A stretch of 64,000 nucleotides of DNA from Flavisolibacter tropicus (lineage in GTDB: Bacteria; Bacteroidota; Bacteroidia; Chitinophagales; Chitinophagaceae). This document shows, one piece after another, positions 1-7,505 of the stretch (the first letter of the stretch is position 1; every line of letters starts with the position of its first letter). The notes below the pieces were generated by a model, which saw nothing but the letters and a program-made list of their open reading frames with translations, searched no databases and was not told the origin of the DNA. Location: the NCBI RefSeq assembly GCF_001644645.1, contig NZ_CP011390.1, positions 4,026,001-4,090,000 on the forward strand. Reading direction: 5' to 3'. The position numbers and the translations under genes are program-made.

Positions 1-311
1 CGCTTTATTTCATCCTCCGCCACCCCTTTGCGCAACAGTCGTACAGCCTTGCCAGTCAGTGTTCCAAACAGCCCTTGTTTGCGCACCGTCTTGGGCAGGG
101 TATAGTACCACTTCCTTACCATTTTAGACGCCTCTTTGAACTCGCGTTTGCGCAGGCACAGCAAGGGGTAATGCTCGTCCTGGCTCATGCGTTTTTTGGT
201 ACTGGGGGTGGGTTCGCCTTTTAGGCGCATGTAGTATTTGTCGCCCATTTTGTAAAATACCATATCATCAATCGTTCCGGTAATAAAGAGGGGTCCTGCC
301 TGTCGTGCCAT
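1..311 (-). CDS. Conserved hypothetical protein (partial, C-terminus beyond window edge)
   Basis: Reading leftward from an ATG at 311, an open frame runs off the window edge after about 103 codons. The product is very basic. It begins MARQAGPLFITGTIDDMVFY, followed by a Lys/Arg-rich body with RLKGEPTPSTKKRM and WYYTLPKTVRKQ. Short basic proteins starting with a 'GTIDD..FYKM' pattern are, from memory, common in Chitinophagaceae and have no known function. There is no signal peptide or membrane segment. A 17-nt palindrome lies 23-39 nt upstream of the start. The coding assignment is fairly safe because the frame is open with natural composition; the role is unknown. Confidence 0.65.
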   Translation of the reverse strand, partial: MARQAGPLFITGTIDDMVFYKMGDKYYMRLKGEPTPSTKKRMSQDEHYPLLCLRKREFKEASKMVRKWYYTLPKTVRKQGLFGTLTGKAVRLLRKGVAEDEIK

Positions 312-333
312 AGGGTAGTTCTTTTAAGTTTAA

Positions 334-350
334 TACTAAATTATTTAGTA
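334..350. promoter_or_regulatory. Perfect 17-nt palindrome upstream of the first gene
   Basis: TACTAAAT-T-ATTTAGTA has 8-nt arms and one central base. It lies 23-39 nt upstream of the minus-strand start at 311, where an operator or the promoter core could sit. That it binds a regulator is inference from position and symmetry only. Confidence 0.3.
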
Positions 351-529
351 AAAATAACCCTTCCTTTTTATCCTTACAAGCCGCAGCCTCTTTAGTTATA
401 CACATGTAAATTGCCTTGAATGTCACACGCCGGCCCCCTCGAAGAGCAGCCCTCTTGCGCGCTCCATCCGGATGCCGGCTGTAACGCCTCTTGCTTTTGG
501 CAGGCGTAATTTATTTCAGCAGCTGCTCT

Positions 530-870
530 CCCTCTCCAATCAGCCATCAGCCATCCTTACATCAGCCATATTCCCGCAAATCCTTAAATCTCCCCCAATC
601 CCGGTTCAGACATCCTCCACCTTACGTCATACTTCCTTCATAGTAACGTCTATGAAACGTCCTATAAGTCAGTAGGGAACGTGTGGGTTCACCCGTACCT
701 CACCCGTACATCAGCCCTTCCACAGCCCTTCCTTGGCCTGTACAACGCCACCTGGCAACCGCTAAGAGTTCATTAGAGATAGTAAAGAAAAGAGGAATAA
801 ATGGAGTAGAAATAACTCTAATAGAGAAGACACTAAAGATACAAAAGCCTCCTTGCTTTCTAATCAAATT
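530..870 (-). repeat. Dispersed composite repeat, copy A
   Basis: On the minus strand this stretch reads TTTTGTATCTTTAG, then CTTTTCTTTACTAT, then GTACGGGTGAGGTA, then a block containing GTCTGAACCGGGATT, then ATGGCTGATGTAAGGATGGC. The same blocks recur in the same order on the plus strand at about 62140-62460, and the last two recur again at 61891-61980. The rest of 312-930 holds no convincing gene; the small frames across it follow the repeat. Blocks are similar rather than identical, so this is an old or fast-diverging element. Confidence 0.6.
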
Positions 871-923
871 CTGATCATAAGTTCCCAATTTGCGTAATCC
901 ATCCAAATACTTTCATCTGCGAT

Positions 924-947
924 AAAAAAAGCACCCGATTGGGTGCT
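924..947 (-). terminator. Rho-independent terminator for the GIY-YIG-like gene
   Basis: On the minus strand AGCACCC-AATC-GGGTGCT forms a 7-bp stem with a 4-nt loop, followed directly by seven T. It lies about 75 nt past the stop of the gene at 1021-1368. Confidence 0.85.
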
Positions 948-1020
948 ATAAAACATTTAATTAATTCTAGTTACTATAGGTTAGCTGTGCCTGTTAGCTT
1001 ATACAGCGGCTTACAGTTGC

Positions 1021-1368
1021 TTAATTATACCCCTTGTCTGCAAAGGGTTTTAATTCTTCCAAATACATGGCTTTTAGCTCTTTTAATTCCGCCGTGTAGT
1101 TTATATCCTCATCTTCTTTTTGCTTGATCTCAGAGAGCACTTCAAACGAAAAGCTTTCTTCACCAAACTCTTTCCATTCCTTTTGCAAGGTTTCATTGCG
1201 GCTACTACCAAACTTTAATTCTGTACGCATGCGGTTCCAGATAGCGTCCAGGTTGGTGCTGCTGTCTATATAGATCTTGCCGTTTGCCGTGTTCTTAATT
1301 TGAAAGATGCCCATCTTCGTTTTGGCAGCTTTGTAATCGTTCTTTAGCTCTTTTTGTGTTTTCATCAT
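1021..1368 (-). CDS. GIY-YIG-like domain protein, degenerate motif
   Basis: A 115-residue soluble protein. After a Lys-rich leader (MMKTQKELKNDYKAAKTK) it reads GIFQIKNTANGKIYIDSS at about residues 20-37. This has the spacing of a GIY-YIG nuclease core (GIY..N..NGK.YIG.S), but the YIG glycine is Asp here, and the following 'W.R...EL..G...N..LQ.EW..FGEESF.FEVL' fits the second half of that fold. The tail is acidic and probably helical. Loss of the YIG glycine makes nuclease activity uncertain. A strong terminator follows the gene. It lies 13 bp downstream of the PLP-enzyme gene on the same strand and may be co-transcribed. Either of two adjacent Met codons could start it. Confidence 0.75.
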   Translation of the reverse strand: MMKTQKELKNDYKAAKTKMGIFQIKNTANGKIYIDSSTNLDAIWNRMRTELKFGSSRNETLQKEWKEFGEESFSFEVLSEIKQKEDEDINYTAELKELKAMYLEELKPFADKGYN

Positions 1369-1381
1369 TGATAACTATCTG

Positions 1382-2293
1382 TCATTTATACAATTCACCA
1401 TTCAAATACTTAAGACCTGAATCGCATACAATAGTAACGATCTTTTTACCGCGACCAATAACTTTAGCACGTTGCATAGCGGCCCATACGTTGGCGCCGG
1501 AAGTAGCACCACCAAAAATACCTTCCTCACGGGCCAGCCTACGCGCAGTTTCATATGCATCTTCATCCGATACAGGCATAATCTCATCGGCTAGATCCAT
1601 CCTGCAAATAGAAGGTATGAAGTTAGAGCCAATACCTTCCAGTTTGTGGGTGCCCGAAGTGTCGCCGCCAGAGAGCATACGCACGTTAAAGGGTTCAAGG
1701 GCAATACAGCGGATGCGTGGTATCTCCGTCTTCAAAATTTCGGCATTACCGGAAAAAGAGCCGCCAGTGCCTACACCCGTTACAAATTCATCAATATCAT
1801 TACCCAAGGCATTCATGATCTCCCAGGCCATGTGGTGATAAGCGTTGCGGTTGTCTACATTGTTAAACTGGTCGGTCCAGAACGTGTTGGGCTGGGTGCT
1901 GAGCTCTTTGGCTCTTGTTATCAGCCGGTCTATAAGGTTGGCCGTGATCTTACCGCCATCTGGGTTGATCAACTCCAGGTGGGCACCAAAGGCCCGCATG
2001 GTTTGCAGCTTCTCTTTGGCAAATGCATCAGAGGTTACAAAGTGCGCCTTGTATCCTTTAACGGCACATACCATGGCTAGTGAGCCGCCGGTACTGCCGC
2101 CAGTATATTCTACTACAGTACCGCCAGGCTTCAGTTGCCCGCGGCGTTCCGCGCCTTCAATCATGGAAAGGGCCATACGGTCCTTCATGCTGCCAGTGGG
2201 GTTGCCACCTTCATACTTTACATAGATTTCGGCCCAACCGGGCTCGGTTAGGTGCTTTAATTGAATCAATGGGGTATTGCCGATTGCTTGCAT
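1382..2293 (-). CDS. PLP-dependent cysteine synthase family protein (CysK/CysM-like)
   Basis: A 303-residue fold-type II PLP enzyme, the usual length for O-acetylserine sulfhydrylase. Visible motifs are GNTPLI (5-10), KYEGGNPTGSMKDR with the Schiff-base Lys37, a glycine loop GVGTGGSFSG that would hold the PLP phosphate, and GGATSGAN near the C-terminus. The substrate-binding loop reads TGGSTGG where classic CysK/CysM have TSGNTG, so the substrate may differ (O-acetylserine, phosphoserine or cystathionine are options). Expected reaction: beta-replacement at serine derivatives to give cysteine. No other sulfur-assimilation genes lie nearby. The family is clear; exact substrate is not. Confidence 0.9.
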   Translation of the reverse strand: MQAIGNTPLIQLKHLTEPGWAEIYVKYEGGNPTGSMKDRMALSMIEGAERRGQLKPGGTVVEYTGGSTGGSLAMVCAVKGYKAHFVTSDAFAKEKLQTMRAFGAHLELINPDGGKITANLIDRLITRAKELSTQPNTFWTDQFNNVDNRNAYHHMAWEIMNALGNDIDEFVTGVGTGGSFSGNAEILKTEIPRIRCIALEPFNVRMLSGGDTSGTHKLEGIGSNFIPSICRMDLADEIMPVSDEDAYETARRLAREEGIFGGATSGANVWAAMQRAKVIGRGKKIVTIVCDSGLKYLNGELYK

Positions 2294-2335
2294 AGCTTTA
2301 AAGTTAGGGCGTGTTGGAGGGAAAGTGAATGGTAG

Positions 2336-2530
2336 AGCTAAGATTAATAAGCTGCAAGCAGCGCGCGCCAGGGGCGCGGAGAGAGGGGAACCACAGAGGC
2401 ACAGAGGGCAGGGAGGGGCACAGAGGACCGCGGATTAGCAGGATTTGAATTAGCTGATGTGAGGATGGCTGATGAAGAGAGAGAATATTGAACAAGGAAT
2501 ATTGAATGAAGCAGGAGGAGGGGAAGGATG
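2336..2530 (-). repeat. Dispersed intergenic module (CTCTGTG / CTCCGCGCC type), copy 1
   Basis: On the minus strand this spacer carries, in order, AATATTCTCTCTCTTCATCA, GCCATCCTCACATC, CAAATCCTGCTAATCCGCGG, TCCTCTGTGCCCCTCCCTGC, GTGGTTCC and CTCCGCGCC, ending in AGCTTATTAATC. The same blocks in the same order recur at 12110-12310 and 18250-18450, and partly at 61810-61980 and 62640-62720. The neighbouring 2530-2729 is purine-rich low-complexity sequence with no gene I can support. Confidence 0.75.
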
Positions 2531-2729
2531 AATGGGAAGTGAGGAATGAAGAAGGGAGAAGAAATTGGGACTAGGAAAAAGAAAGGGAATGGTTTATATG
2601 TGATAGAGCTGTTTAAAGGGATAAATACTAAACAGGCTACAATAATCTCCAAGATTATTGTAGCCTACGACTAGTCATATTAAGCGAGAAAAGAATTAAT
2701 GCGAGACTGTGATATAAACTTGTTGCCTA

Positions 2730-3272
2730 TCAGCCTTTGTATTCCGACCGGAGCAAGGAGAATAATACGGAGTCAACGATTTGCCCATTATGGTTATAGT
2801 GTTGTCTTAGATAGCCTTCCCTTGTAAAGTTTAATCGTTTTACCAATTGCAATGAAGCTGTATTCTCCGGGCCAATGAGCGCTTCAATTCTATTCAGGTG
2901 CATGGTATTGAATCCATAATCAATAATGGGTAGAAGGGCTTCTGTCATTAGTCCCTTGCCTTTATGCTGTTCCTGGAAAAGTCCATAACCTATTTCTGCT
3001 CGGAAATGATCGAGATACCAGGTATGATAGCCACATCCACCAATAACCGTATCGTTGCTTTTATCAATGAGCTGAAAATAAAGGAAGCTTTTGTTGTAGG
3101 TAGCCAATCCTTTTTCATGTTTTATTCTTTCTTTCTCCAATTCTTGTTCTGTGCTTAGGCCGAAGAAAGTTTTTAATTCTTCGTTAGTGTAGTTGGTAAA
3201 AACAAAATCAAAAACCTCAGGTGTTAGTTTTCTCAGTTTTAGTCGACTTGTTTCCAGTATTTCGAATGTCAT
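2730..3272 (-). CDS. GNAT family N-acetyltransferase (RimJ/RimL-like)
   Basis: A 180-residue protein when started at Met 3272 (MTFEILETSRLKLRKL), the usual N-terminus of RimJ/RimL-type acetyltransferases; an upstream Met at 3311 would add an atypical 13 residues. It contains IGGCGYHTW (beta strands), then EIGYGLFQEQHKGKGLMTEAL, whose Q/H-x-G-K-G is the acetyl-CoA phosphate loop, and the C-terminal N..S..L..RLNFTREGYLRQ typical of the family. Such enzymes acetylate protein N-termini or small amines; the substrate cannot be told here. It stands alone, flanked by a repeat-rich spacer and a hypothetical gene on the same strand. Confidence 0.88.
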   Translation of the reverse strand: MTFEILETSRLKLRKLTPEVFDFVFTNYTNEELKTFFGLSTEQELEKERIKHEKGLATYNKSFLYFQLIDKSNDTVIGGCGYHTWYLDHFRAEIGYGLFQEQHKGKGLMTEALLPIIDYGFNTMHLNRIEALIGPENTASLQLVKRLNFTREGYLRQHYNHNGQIVDSVLFSLLRSEYKG

Positions 3273-3366
3273 GGAAGTTAGTTTGGTATAAAGCTTACCA
3301 ATAGCAAACAATAAGCCTCACTAAAACAGTTTGCTGGTTGAATAAGCTTTACTGAAGATAAATGAA

Positions 3367-4014
3367 CTATTTTATAGTGATGGAGTATGGCCACAATTTG
3401 TAGCTTCTACAACCTGGACATGTTACAGCTAAATCTTCAAAAACTAACTTGTCTCCACTTGATAATTCTTTGATAGCGTTCATTTGTTGATCTGTCAATT
3501 GGTTTCCGTCAGTAATATTAAATGCGCGACTAGCTAGGTCAGTATAAATAATAGTGAGCTTAAAGCGCATTATTACAGAGCTGTTCGTATATCCGCTATT
3601 TGGGTAGACTACATGCAGCTGAGGATTTGCCAGTATTTCAGCGATTGTTAAAGTACTGTCTTTTGTATAGCCGATACGTGCTTCCGGATCAGGAATTACC
3701 CGGGAGGTAAATGTCTTTGATAAAAGGAGTTCTCTTGGTGATTTGCTGTAATCATAAACCTCAAAGAGTGTATTGCCTATAGTGGAAACATGAATTACAT
3801 ATTTGGTATTGCTGAGCTTAAAAACCGATGCTTTAGGAGCGTATAAACGTAGATCCTTTTTAGTGTCTGTAGTTTTTAATTCTAAGTAGTTGTCAATTCC
3901 AATGAAAACAATATTCGAGTCGGGATGATTTACATTTAAGCTTCTTAACATTATCTGCCCGATTCCGGGAAAAGGCAGAAGTAAAAGCAGGTTTGGTAAA
4001 AGAGCTTTAAGCAT
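3367..4014 (-). CDS. Hypothetical secreted protein, possibly GldM C-terminal-like
   Basis: A 215-residue protein with an N-terminal hydrophobic stretch (LKALLPNLLLLLPFPGIG), likely a signal peptide or anchor. The rest is beta-rich: NIVFIGIDNYLEL, then LRLYAPKAS, IPDPEARIGYTKDSTLTIAE and a closing LSSGDKLVFEDLAVTCPGC. The 'N..FIGIDN' opening and the final 'GD.L.FE.I' strand resemble repeats at the C-terminus of the gliding/T9SS protein GldM and relatives, but this is a weak, by-eye resemblance. A CPGC pair near the end could form a disulfide or bind metal. No operon partner is evident. Coding status is good; function unknown. Confidence 0.65.
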   Translation of the reverse strand: MLKALLPNLLLLLPFPGIGQIMLRSLNVNHPDSNIVFIGIDNYLELKTTDTKKDLRLYAPKASVFKLSNTKYVIHVSTIGNTLFEVYDYSKSPRELLLSKTFTSRVIPDPEARIGYTKDSTLTIAEILANPQLHVVYPNSGYTNSSVIMRFKLTIIYTDLASRAFNITDGNQLTDQQMNAIKELSSGDKLVFEDLAVTCPGCRSYKLWPYSITIK

Positions 4015-4104
4015 TGTTAAGGGTTCTCAAACCTAAACGTTTGTTTTAATTGCTTAGTATGCAGGGAGTGGCTGAATAAAAGCAAGCAATCGTTCTTTAG
4101 CTTC

Positions 4105-5226
4105 TCAATATTGTTTGATCTGCACGCAAGACACATTTTTGACCTTCAGCTCCTGGCCGGTTGGGCTAAGAAGCCCTGTAAGCCCGTTTCTTTTAAAGAC
4201 AGTGACACTCTCACTTACCACGTTAGTAACTATTAGAAACTGACTGCTGGGATCAATGGCAAAGGTGCGTGGGTGTTCTCCTAAAGTAGGCTGATAACCG
4301 ATGTTTTTCAGCTTGCCATTTTTGGCAATAGCAAAGATGGCAATGTTATTTTCTTTGCCACGGTTAGTAGCATATAAGAACCTGCCGTCGGGGGAAATAT
4401 GAACATCCGAACTTTCAAATCCTTCTTTGTATTTATCGTTATGTGTGTCGATCCGTTGAATGCTATCCAGCCTTCCTTTATCATATTTATAAACGCTTAC
4501 TGCGCCACCCATTTCTTCAATGCAGTAGGCAAACTTACCATTTGGGTGAAATGTAAAATGGCGAGGGCCACTGCCTAATACTGCTTGAACAAAAGGCTTC
4601 TCTATGGCTTTAAGCGGTGCTGTTTGCGTGCTGTCAAATTGATAACAGCGTATTTTATCGGCACCCAGGTCGGGTAGGAATAGATAATCGGCATTAAGTG
4701 AGAATACAGTGGAGTGAATATGAGCACGGTCTTGGCGTTCTTTATTGATGCTGCTGTCTGTATAAGCCATGTGCTGCGTGGCAGGAAGTATTTCGCCACT
4801 TGCTGCAAGTGGGTACACCGATACGCTGGCTTCTGTATAGTTTCCATTCACCAGCCATTTACCACTTCTGTGTACCGATACATAAACGGGGTTTTCACCA
4901 CCGCTTTTCTGGCTGTTTATATATGTGAGGGTTTGTTGTTGTGGGTTAAAGGAAAAGCTGCTCACACTCCCCGCATTGGGTGTTTTGCTTTCCGTGCAGG
5001 CGTAAACAAACTTGCCATCGGGCGATAGGGTAAGAAAAGAAGGGTTGTATACATCTTTTACTGATGTTGCTTTAGTAAGAAGACCCGTTTTTGTGTCTAG
5101 CTGATACACATAGATCCCCTCTGTTGTTTTGTCCCAGTTATAGGATCCGAGAAAGACAAAGGTCTTTTGTGCAAAGAGATGGAAGTTTGTAAGAAGTACG
5201 AGTGCGAGTGGTAATAAGCTTTTCAT
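4105..5226 (-). CDS. Secreted lactonase-family beta-propeller (6-phosphogluconolactonase-like)
   Basis: A 373-residue protein with a signal peptide (MKSLLPLALVLLTNFHLFAQ), so it is probably periplasmic or exported. The mature part opens TFVFLGSYNWDKTTEGIYVY and repeats blades such as NPSFLTLSPDGKFVYAC, GPRHFTFHPNGKFAYCIEE, DVHISPDGRFLYATNRG and HPRTFAIDPSSQFLIVTN. These are hallmarks of the seven-bladed lactonase family (PF10282), related to YbhE-type 6-phosphogluconolactonase and muconate-cycloisomerase relatives. Export suggests it does not serve the cytosolic pentose phosphate pathway; extracellular sugar-lactone hydrolysis is a guess. A perfect 35-nt palindrome lies just upstream. Confidence 0.9.
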   Translation of the reverse strand: MKSLLPLALVLLTNFHLFAQKTFVFLGSYNWDKTTEGIYVYQLDTKTGLLTKATSVKDVYNPSFLTLSPDGKFVYACTESKTPNAGSVSSFSFNPQQQTLTYINSQKSGGENPVYVSVHRSGKWLVNGNYTEASVSVYPLAASGEILPATQHMAYTDSSINKERQDRAHIHSTVFSLNADYLFLPDLGADKIRCYQFDSTQTAPLKAIEKPFVQAVLGSGPRHFTFHPNGKFAYCIEEMGGAVSVYKYDKGRLDSIQRIDTHNDKYKEGFESSDVHISPDGRFLYATNRGKENNIAIFAIAKNGKLKNIGYQPTLGEHPRTFAIDPSSQFLIVTNVVSESVTVFKRNGLTGLLSPTGQELKVKNVSCVQIKQY

Positions 5227-5260
5227 CAGGTAAGTGGGCTTCTGAAAGAGGTCTTAAAAA

Positions 5261-5295
5261 TAGATATCCCATTTCTTGAAGAAATGGGATATCTA
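5261..5295. repeat. Perfect 35-nt palindrome
   Basis: Arms TAGATATCCCATTTCTT (5261-5277) and its exact reverse complement (5279-5295) flank one central G. It lies between two minus-strand genes and has no T-run on either side, so it is not an ordinary terminator. A related inverted repeat (TAGATATTCCATATCT arms) occurs at 54319-54385. Confidence 0.85.
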
Positions 5296-5317
5296 GTGTC
5301 TTATGGTTATAGCTTTT

Positions 5318-5779
5318 TTAAAGTGTTATCCGATAAACAAAAAAGCCTTCTTCTGGCTGTTGCTTTACAAAACCAATTGTTTCATAAAGGCGTTGGGCGT
5401 TATGATTGTCTGTGGCTGTTTCCAGTTGAACATACGTAGCATTGTCAGCTTTGGCAAACTCCATAGCGGCTTGAATCAGCTTTTCGCCTATTCCTTTCTT
5501 TCTGTGATCAGCGTCTACATACAGGTCGTTTAAGATCCAATTCTTTACGGCGCGTACAGATGAATACGTAGGATAGAGTTGTGTAAAGCCAACAGGAACC
5601 ACATTGCCGTCTACATTTTCTAACGCTACAAAAATGGCAGACTCGTTGTTCTCTAAACGTTGTAGAATATAGTTGTCTGCTAATTTCTTATCGGATGGTT
5701 GGTTGTAAAAGACGCGGTATTGGTCAAAGAGGTCTACTACTAAATGATGTTCCGTGTGATTGATTCTCTTGATGTGCAT
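5318..5779 (-). CDS. GNAT family N-acetyltransferase
   Basis: A 153-residue single-domain acetyltransferase. The acetyl-CoA loop is DADHRKKGIGEKLIQ (R/Q-x-x-G-I/G pattern) after the strand VKNWILNDLYVD, followed by ATYVQLETATDNHNAQRLYETIGF, the standard C-terminal half with its N..A..LYE..GF. Substrate unknown; close relatives act on amines, amino acids or antibiotics. It is separated by 23 bp from the downstream end of the YiaA-like gene on the same strand. Confidence 0.9.
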   Translation of the reverse strand: MHIKRINHTEHHLVVDLFDQYRVFYNQPSDKKLADNYILQRLENNESAIFVALENVDGNVVPVGFTQLYPTYSSVRAVKNWILNDLYVDADHRKKGIGEKLIQAAMEFAKADNATYVQLETATDNHNAQRLYETIGFVKQQPEEGFFVYRITL

Positions 5780-5802
5780 AAGGGCTGCAAATTAGCCTTT
5801 CT

Positions 5803-6228
5803 TCAACTATGAAGGTGCTCATTATTTTGTTCAAATAATTTCATGTCTCTTGTATTTTTCTGAACAGCAATAGCAGCGAACAGGCTGAGGGTAAAAGCCA
5901 TTGCATAAAAACCTTTTTCGCTTTTGGTAAGTGTTGCGTTCCATAGGCCAACGGTGAGTAGTATGATCGCTAAAACGGTGGCAAACCATGAAATACCATA
6001 ATAGAGATTCGTTACCGGTATCCCCTCCATTTGGTCCCGTACCGCTTTTTGTACAGAGATGGCAGAAAATAAACCAAACATTAATACAGTGAAATAATAT
6101 CCCTTTTCATTCAGTTCCATTTCTGCGTTCCATAGACCAATGATAAAAGCAGTAACGCCAATGATTAGCGCCATCCATGAGGCACCAATAAAGGCTGCAG
6201 AGGGTTGTCCAATTTGTTTTTGTTCCAT
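5803..6228 (-). CDS. yiaA: YiaA/YiaB-family inner membrane protein
   Basis: A 141-residue membrane protein made of two similar halves, each with two transmembrane helices: FIGASWMALIIGVTAFIIGLWN.. EKGYYFTVLMFGLFSAISVQK, then YYGISWFATVLAIILLTVGLWN.. EKGFYAMAFTLSLFAAIAVQK. The repeated 'GLWNA...EKG(F/Y)Y......LF(A/S)AI(A/S)VQK' is the YiaAB domain (PF05360), present twice. The family's function is unknown. It lies between a GNAT gene and a Crp/Fnr regulator on the same strand; regulation by that neighbour is possible but not shown. Confidence 0.88.
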   Translation of the reverse strand: MEQKQIGQPSAAFIGASWMALIIGVTAFIIGLWNAEMELNEKGYYFTVLMFGLFSAISVQKAVRDQMEGIPVTNLYYGISWFATVLAIILLTVGLWNATLTKSEKGFYAMAFTLSLFAAIAVQKNTRDMKLFEQNNEHLHS

Positions 6229-6308
6229 CGTAATTATTTAATAAAACAAACCTATTGGTGGCGGCTGAGGACTTATTTGACAAATGTCAAATAATGGGAT
6301 TGCCATTG

Positions 6309-6884
6309 TTAATACCGGCTGCGAATGCGACTGAGTGTTTCCTGGCTAATACCCAGGTAGGAAGCAATAAAGCCAAGCGGCACACGCTCTATAATATGGG
6401 GTCTTTGCTGCAATAGCTCCTGGTAACGCTCTGTGGCGGTTTTAAACTGCGCGTTTACAAAGCGCTCTTCCAGGCGGATATAATATTTTTCATACGCCGT
6501 TCTTACGAAGGTTTCTATTTCATGGTATTGTTTCATCAGGCGCGACAGGTTGTCTTTAGAAATAGACCAAAGGATACTATCTTCTAAGAGCTGTATGTTT
6601 TCTACAGCTGGCTCTTGAGTAATAAAGCTGTGAAAAGAAGTAACAAAATCATCTTCGAAGGCAAACCAGTGTGTGACAGTTTTGCCTTCCAGGTTGTAAG
6701 AACCGCGCAGGGCACCTTGTTGTAAAAAGTACAACTGCCGGCAGATCTTTCCTTCTGTGACCAGGAATTGATTTTTGGAAAGCACTACTTCGTGCAGACA
6801 TTCCTGCAAGGCTTGCTGCGCTTCGGCGCTAAGCAGGCGGTAAGCGTTGATATGCTTGAATAATTGTTCGATGGGTAGGTCAAT
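6309..6884 (-). CDS. Crp/Fnr family transcriptional regulator, no ATG start visible
   Basis: A cyclic-nucleotide-binding fold is visible (LYFLQQGALRGSYNLEGKTVTHWFAFEDDFVTSFHSF), with a C-terminal helix-turn-helix (VPLGFIASYLGISQETLSRIRS). Length is normal for the short Bacteroidota Crp/Fnr group only if translation begins upstream of 6809. The in-frame upstream sequence SIDLPIEQLFKHINAYRLLS has the family's N-terminal helix, yet no ATG, GTG or TTG occurs in it before a stop at 6900-6902. The first codon compatible with initiation is ATT at 6884; a TTG at 6809 would cut into the first helix. I give the ATT start tentatively. It may control the yiaA-GNAT pair downstream. Confidence 0.75.
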   Translation of the reverse strand: MDLPIEQLFKHINAYRLLSAEAQQALQECLHEVVLSKNQFLVTEGKICRQLYFLQQGALRGSYNLEGKTVTHWFAFEDDFVTSFHSFITQEPAVENIQLLEDSILWSISKDNLSRLMKQYHEIETFVRTAYEKYYIRLEERFVNAQFKTATERYQELLQQRPHIIERVPLGFIASYLGISQETLSRIRSRY

Positions 6885-7014
6885 TGAGAAGTGGCTAAAT
6901 TAGTAAAGGCAACCCGGTTTATTGTCATAGTCTCTGAGATCCTTTACTGCGTTAAGGATGAAGAGGTAAGAGATAATACAGATTGGAGGTTTTGTTCATG
7001 GTGTGAGATCAGAT

Positions 7015-7044
7015 GCTGAAACAAGTTCAGCATGACAGCGACGA
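7015..7044 (+). repeat. Left arm of the inverted repeat around the GIY-YIG gene
   Basis: Reads GCTGAAACAAGTTCAGCATG then ACAGCGACGA. ATGCTGAA (7013-7020) and TTCAGCAT (7026-7033) form an internal 8-bp hairpin with a 5-nt loop. Confidence 0.85.
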
Positions 7045-7114
7045 GTAAAAGCATTTGGGTACAGACTTTCAATAAAAGAGGCGTAGAAAAATAGCGGCTA
7101 GTTATCTTTATTAC

Positions 7115-7414
7115 ATGCCCAAACTAACAAGCTATTCGGTTTACATGCTAAGTAATGTGCATCGAAGCGTATTCTATGTTGGTGTCACCTCTGATCTAAT
7201 GCGCAGAATATGGCAGCACAAAAGCGGTGAAGGCGGAAAGTTTACGTCCAGTTACAAGTGCCACCTCCTTCTCTACTACGAAGCGTATGCTCATATCAGC
7301 CGGGCCATTGAGAGGGAAAAGAACCTAAAGAACTGGCACCGAGAGTGGAAGATCAATCTAATCAAGCAGGAAAACCCCGAAATGAAAGACCTGGCAGCTG
7401 ACTGGTATAATTAA
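7115..7414 (+). CDS. GIY-YIG nuclease family protein
   Basis: A 99-residue single-domain protein. The core is SVYMLSNVHRSVFYVGVTSD, the 'VYM....FYVGVT.DL..R...H' form of GIY-YIG seen in UPF0213/YhbQ-type proteins, followed by RRIWQH, YYEAYAHISRAIEREKNLKN with the conserved Glu region, and a C-terminal WHREWKINLI. Such proteins are predicted nucleases acting on branched or structured DNA; no target is known for this group. The gene stands alone between divergently placed genes and is bracketed by 30-bp inverted repeats, suggesting it travels with them. It keeps intact catalytic-type residues, unlike the GIY-YIG-like protein at 1.0-1.4 kb. Confidence 0.88.
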   Translation: MPKLTSYSVYMLSNVHRSVFYVGVTSDLMRRIWQHKSGEGGKFTSSYKCHLLLYYEAYAHISRAIEREKNLKNWHREWKINLIKQENPEMKDLAADWYN

Positions 7415-7475
7415 AAGGGCACAAATTCTTTTCTACTATTCATGCCGCCATAGGGTGGTTGCCTTCAATAATGCA

Positions 7476-7505
7476 TCGTCGCTGTCATGCTGAACTTGTT
7501 TAAGC
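7476..7505 (-). repeat. Right arm of the inverted repeat around the GIY-YIG gene
   Basis: On the minus strand it reads GCTTAAACAAGTTCAGCATG then ACAGCGACGA, one base different from the left arm. The change falls in the internal hairpin arm. Confidence 0.85.

Noticed and set aside
472..906. Several 60-68-codon frames on both strands
   Set aside because: All lie in the composite repeat copy A; none has family features, and they overlap each other.
2304..2652. Overlapping minus-strand frames
   Set aside because: They read through copy 1 of the dispersed module and low-complexity sequence, with unnatural residue composition.
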